A stretch of 51,308 nucleotides of DNA from an uncultured Opitutia bacterium. GTDB taxonomy: Bacteria > Verrucomicrobiota > Verrucomicrobiia > Opitutales > Opitutaceae. Shown here in pieces: positions 49,401-51,308 of this stretch. Within the stretch, counting starts at the first letter, position 1. The number at the start of each line of letters is the position of its first letter. A program made the translations under genes and the position numbers. The stretch covers positions 1 through 51,308 of the forward strand of contig CAITWF010000033.1 in the NCBI GenBank assembly GCA_903896015.1, in the 5' to 3' direction. The notes below the pieces were generated by a model that was not told the origin of the DNA, did no database searches, and saw only the letters and a list, made by a program, of their open reading frames with translations.

Positions 49401-49530
49401 CGGGCCGCCCCGCGAGCACGCGACGGACGGCCCAGGTTTGGAAGCTTGCATTGAGCGCCAAGACCGCGCCGAGCGCGATCACAGCGGCGAGGGCCGCGAT
49501 GACGATTATGAAAAGCCGGACAGGTTTCAT
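46462..49530 (-). CDS. Large AsmA/TamB-type envelope protein
   Basis: A 1022-residue protein of the AsmA-like superfamily, which bridges inner and outer membranes and is linked to phospholipid transport. From ATG 49530 it has one N-terminal membrane anchor (LFIIVIAALAAVIALGAVLAL), then AVRRVLAGRPALGVTLASVS, a typical AsmA start of the periplasmic part. The long middle consists of repeated beta-strand runs (for example VAPGGSITFNAPLQV, LDADLVVADFDPAPLF), as in repeating beta-groove proteins. The C-terminal part has the AsmA-C-like TVIKDFTLIAPEMRIAGQGR. GTG 49551 is a possible earlier start. It lies between the TolC-like gene and the Aas-like gene, both envelope functions. Confidence 0.85.
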   Translation of the reverse strand: MKPVRLFIIVIAALAAVIALGAVLALNASFQTWAVRRVLAGRPALGVTLASVSAGPGRVEVKNLRVESHGAVLTIPTLEVELPLISAGLKNKIAITRLVAKGWTLDLTKAPKLAEAIPLSFDATKGRSSPARRGGDREFSLLSSARAAEPIAPIFQGIFAQLALPIDLAVDGADLAGEVILPAAHGHARLTLSGGGLGAGRDAQFEFSATAALTSTTVSTVDTRAMVTATMDTPRTFTRLGVKAEATASGPQFPRGLKLSADVSAVRAAAGETYALTLATADKQLVNVNASLPSGARKLAGVWKVDARDADVAPFLLGRAVPHFVANSEGQFDFDGISTEVHASGKFNASCENLGTAPLPGVGNVPALTALGALHVVAEFDLTQKSETTRVDRFVATLSGAQPVARIDALQTLTFNRVTHGLAAADPARDLFSVVVQGLPLAWMQPFAQGLTIAGGDLRGEFTATASNDGFSLRPKAPLTATGVSVAQAGKPLLRAIDLGLNPSVDYTPHGWQVSAAPLTLKSGAATLLTIEAKAGQLAGVDQPIKVAGKISASLPGLLAQPAVGSALQLTRGDLAGEFLATLGATQAVQAKLAITNLEADPKLTAEKLPTITAEVRADVAPGGSITFNAPLQVERDGRKSDLSLAGTLTPGAAGLTVAARVASTKLFVEDLQILGAPLAPPPATASGGAPAVVVARESAPPWAGVNGQVSLALKEVVYSGTFQATDVTGTLRIDAGAVKFDGLRAGLGDGSDAKISGAVMFSAKDAVPYSLDADLVVADFDPAPLFKAINPGDPATVEGKFNVTSKLTGSAAHLGDFATATHGDFQLSSKGGLYRGLPVTVSSLAEKGGRLANLIATGSSVVGALTGKKEYADIANKAQAVAEIAKLFSPIQYDQLNIVLTRDASLNTVIKDFTLIAPEMRIAGQGRTTHREKSPMFDEAVALEFKLRARGHTGDLFKYLGALEAQADELGYLACTLPLKVGGTLGKPDTSELNKALATLALEKSGASDKASDLLNKLFGK

Positions 49531-49633
49531 GCGTGAACCGATCAATGACACCCCGGCGCGCCGTCAGTTGCGAGCCGGAGGTGCGGAAAAATTTTGAACG
49601 CGCGCCGCGCGAAACCGTCGGCGCGCGCCTGCG

Positions 49634-50968
49634 TCACTTCGTGACAAATTCGTCGGCCTGCCCCATCGCCTTGCGCAAGCTCGCGACCGCAACGGTGTAA
49701 TTATAGTAAGCCTGAATCTGGTTCGTGCGTGCCGTAGTCAGATCGGTTTGCGCCTGGAGCAGATCGAGTTGGGTGGCGGTGCCGGCGTTGTAGCGGGCGT
49801 TGGCGAGACGAACGGCCTCCTCGGCCTGTTCGACGACCTTTTTCGAGGCATCCGCCAGTTCAGTCGCCTGCTGCCAATTCGAGAATGCGCGGCGCACCTC
49901 GACCTCGGCAGACAACTGCGCCTCGGTGAAGGTCAGCTTGGTTTGCTCGAGCGCAGAACGGGCCTGCACCACACGGCCGGCAGTCGCACGGCCGTCGAAA
50001 ATGTTCCACTGCGACTGCAAGCCCACGAGCCAGCCGTGGTTGGAGTCACCAAAATCGTTCGTGAAACCCTTGCGCAGCTGCCAGCCGCCAACTGCAGAGA
50101 CCGAGGGATAATAGTTCGCCTTGGCGGCGGTGATCGACTCCTCGCGGGAGGCCGCGAGCTTGGCGAGCCGCTGCAGGTCGGGACGATTGGCGTGCGCCGC
50201 ATCAAACGCCGCCTGCAAATCAAACGTCGCGGGCGTGTAGTCGAGCGTGCCGATAAAGGTCGGAATTTTCCGAATCGCCTCGTCGCGGTTGGTAGTGAAT
50301 CCGAGGGCCTGCCGGAGCGCCTCGATCGCGAGGCGGTAGTCGTTCTTCGCCGTGATGAGCGGCACCTTGGCGTTGGCCACGGAGACCTCGGCGCGGAGTT
50401 TTTCGAAACTCGAGACCGTGCCTGCATCGAAGCGATCGGTGGTCGTCTTTAGCTGCGACTGCAGCAGTTCAAGGTTCTTTTCCTGCACCGTGATTTTTTC
50501 CCGGGCGAGGATTACGTTGTAGAACGACGTCCGCACCTGCAGCAGCGCATCGTTGATCGCCGACTGGAGATCGAGCACTGCGGCTTCGCGCGCCAGTTGC
50601 GAACTCTTGATCGTTGAGCGCACGCCGCCGCCGGCAAACAGCACCTGCGAGGCGGTGAGGTTGATCGTCCAGTAACGGTCGCTTGGCGGGGACTGCAGCG
50701 TGATGGGCGTCTGGTTGTTCTGATAGGAGCCGGTCGCTGCGACGTTGGGAATTTGGCGCGCAGAGACTTCGATCACGACGCCCTCCTGCTGCTTGATGCG
50801 CTCGCGCGCCTGCCGGATGGAGAAGTTGTTCTCAAGCGCGAAGCCAATCGCGGTCTTGAGATCGAGCTGATCGGGCACCGGCTGCTGCGGCATGGGCTGC
50901 GCAGAGAGGGACGCGGCGGCCAGCGCGAGCGCGGCGACGGGGGAGAGGTGGTGGCGGGCGATTTTCAT
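49634..50968 (-). CDS. TolC-family outer membrane channel
   Basis: A 444-residue outer membrane efflux protein. It begins with a signal peptide (MKIARHHLSPVAALALAAASLSAQ). The mature part has two long coiled-coil regions typical of the family: LKTAIGFALENNFSIRQARERIK near the start and RLANARYNAGTATQLDLLQAQTDL near the end, with the phrase RFDAGTVSSFEKLRAEVSVANAK in the middle repeat. It starts 2 bp after the RND gene, so RND pump and channel are co-transcribed. Together with a periplasmic adaptor (outside the window) they would form a tripartite exporter. Confidence 0.95.
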   Translation of the reverse strand: MKIARHHLSPVAALALAAASLSAQPMPQQPVPDQLDLKTAIGFALENNFSIRQARERIKQQEGVVIEVSARQIPNVAATGSYQNNQTPITLQSPPSDRYWTINLTASQVLFAGGGVRSTIKSSQLAREAAVLDLQSAINDALLQVRTSFYNVILAREKITVQEKNLELLQSQLKTTTDRFDAGTVSSFEKLRAEVSVANAKVPLITAKNDYRLAIEALRQALGFTTNRDEAIRKIPTFIGTLDYTPATFDLQAAFDAAHANRPDLQRLAKLAASREESITAAKANYYPSVSAVGGWQLRKGFTNDFGDSNHGWLVGLQSQWNIFDGRATAGRVVQARSALEQTKLTFTEAQLSAEVEVRRAFSNWQQATELADASKKVVEQAEEAVRLANARYNAGTATQLDLLQAQTDLTTARTNQIQAYYNYTVAVASLRKAMGQADEFVTK

Positions 50969-50970
50969 GG

Positions 50971-51308
50971 TTACTTGGCGAGGACGGGCGTGGCGGAGAG
51001 CTCGGCAGAGCCGGCGGCCGCTCGTTCACGATCGTGAGTGTGGTCTTTGGCGATGAGAATGTAGAGCGAAGGCAGCACGAAGAGCGTGAAGATAGTGCCG
51101 ATGGTCATGCCGCCGACAAGCACAAGGCCGATGGAATTACGGGCGGCCGCGCCTGCGCCCGTGACGAGCGTCAGCGGAAAGTGACCCGCGATCGTGGCGA
51201 CCGAGGTCATCAGCACGGGACGGAGGCGCGTCATGGATGCGAGCCGCACGGCGTCGAGCTTGGCATGGCCCTCCTCCTGGAGTTTGTTGGCAAACTCCAC
51301 GATCAGGA
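50971..51308 (-). CDS. RND efflux pump, C-terminal end (partial)
   Basis: The last 112 residues of an RND (AcrB/MexB-type) transporter; the rest lies beyond the window edge. LIVEFANKLQEEGHAKLDAVRLA, RLRPVLMTSVATIAGHFPL and GLVLVGGMTIGTIFTLFVLPSLY are the classic last transmembrane helices of the family. The tail after IAKDHTHD is hydrophilic and rich in Ala/Glu. The stop is 2 bp before the TolC-like gene. Confidence 0.95.
   Translation of the reverse strand, partial: LIVEFANKLQEEGHAKLDAVRLASMTRLRPVLMTSVATIAGHFPLTLVTGAGAAARNSIGLVLVGGMTIGTIFTLFVLPSLYILIAKDHTHDRERAAAGSAELSATPVLAK

Noticed and set aside
1-51308. CRISPR array or ribosomal RNA genes
   Set aside because: No regularly spaced repeats and no rRNA sequence blocks were seen anywhere in the window; the only RNA gene I can support is tRNA-Gly.

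Overview
The window is a high-G+C (roughly 60-65% by eye) bacterial chromosome segment. Gene content and protein style suggest Verrucomicrobiota, most likely an Opitutaceae relative, but this is an inference from general resemblance (integrase type with a GNS motif, a very large glycosyltransferase island, recR-ybaB next to a tRNA) and was not tested by any search.

Left edge (1-2300, minus strand): the end of an integrated element next to a tRNA-Gly(CCC) gene. It holds a tyrosine recombinase gene, a small HTH/excisionase-like gene, an IS3-type transposase fragment fused to an unrelated leader, and an exact 17-bp repeat placed in front of both the integrase and the excisionase-like gene. Then come housekeeping genes on the minus strand (recR, ybaB/ebfC, an SDR-type epimerase), with a divergent DJ-1/PfpI gene at 4282.

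Centre (5000-40705, all plus strand): one polysaccharide island of about 31 genes. It starts with an asparagine-synthetase-like amidotransferase (asnB). It encodes a Wzm/Wzt ABC exporter with a carbohydrate-binding C-terminal domain, eight GT4-type, five GT2-type, one GT9 and one GT61 glycosyltransferases, two unassigned DxD glycosyltransferase-like proteins, two large GT-C-like membrane proteins, three methyltransferases, an OafA-type acyltransferase, a WcaF-type acetyltransferase, a PIG-L deacetylase and two Wzy/ligase-like membrane proteins. It ends with a polyprenyl glycosylphosphotransferase that would start the glycan, plus one more methyltransferase. Most junctions are 4-nt stop/start overlaps (ATGA, GTGA), so expression is probably polycistronic and translationally coupled. 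No nucleotide-sugar synthesis genes, flippase (Wzx) or chain-length regulator (Wzz) were found inside the window.

Right part (40766-51308): ordinary genes. A FAD-dependent pyridine nucleotide-disulfide oxidoreductase (+) converges on hisA (-) across a perfect 20-bp palindrome that contains both stop codons. An M42 metallopeptidase (+) converges on a minus-strand group: a fused acyltransferase/AMP-ligase (Aas-like), a large AsmA-like protein, a TolC-type outer-membrane protein and the C-terminal end of an RND efflux pump cut by the window edge.

How it works together (inference): the phosphotransferase loads the first sugar on undecaprenyl phosphate, the GTs extend the chain, the deacetylase, acyl-, acetyl- and methyltransferases decorate it, and either Wzm/Wzt (recognising a modified end) or Wzy-type enzymes handle export, polymerisation or ligation. 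The island may serve more than one glycan.
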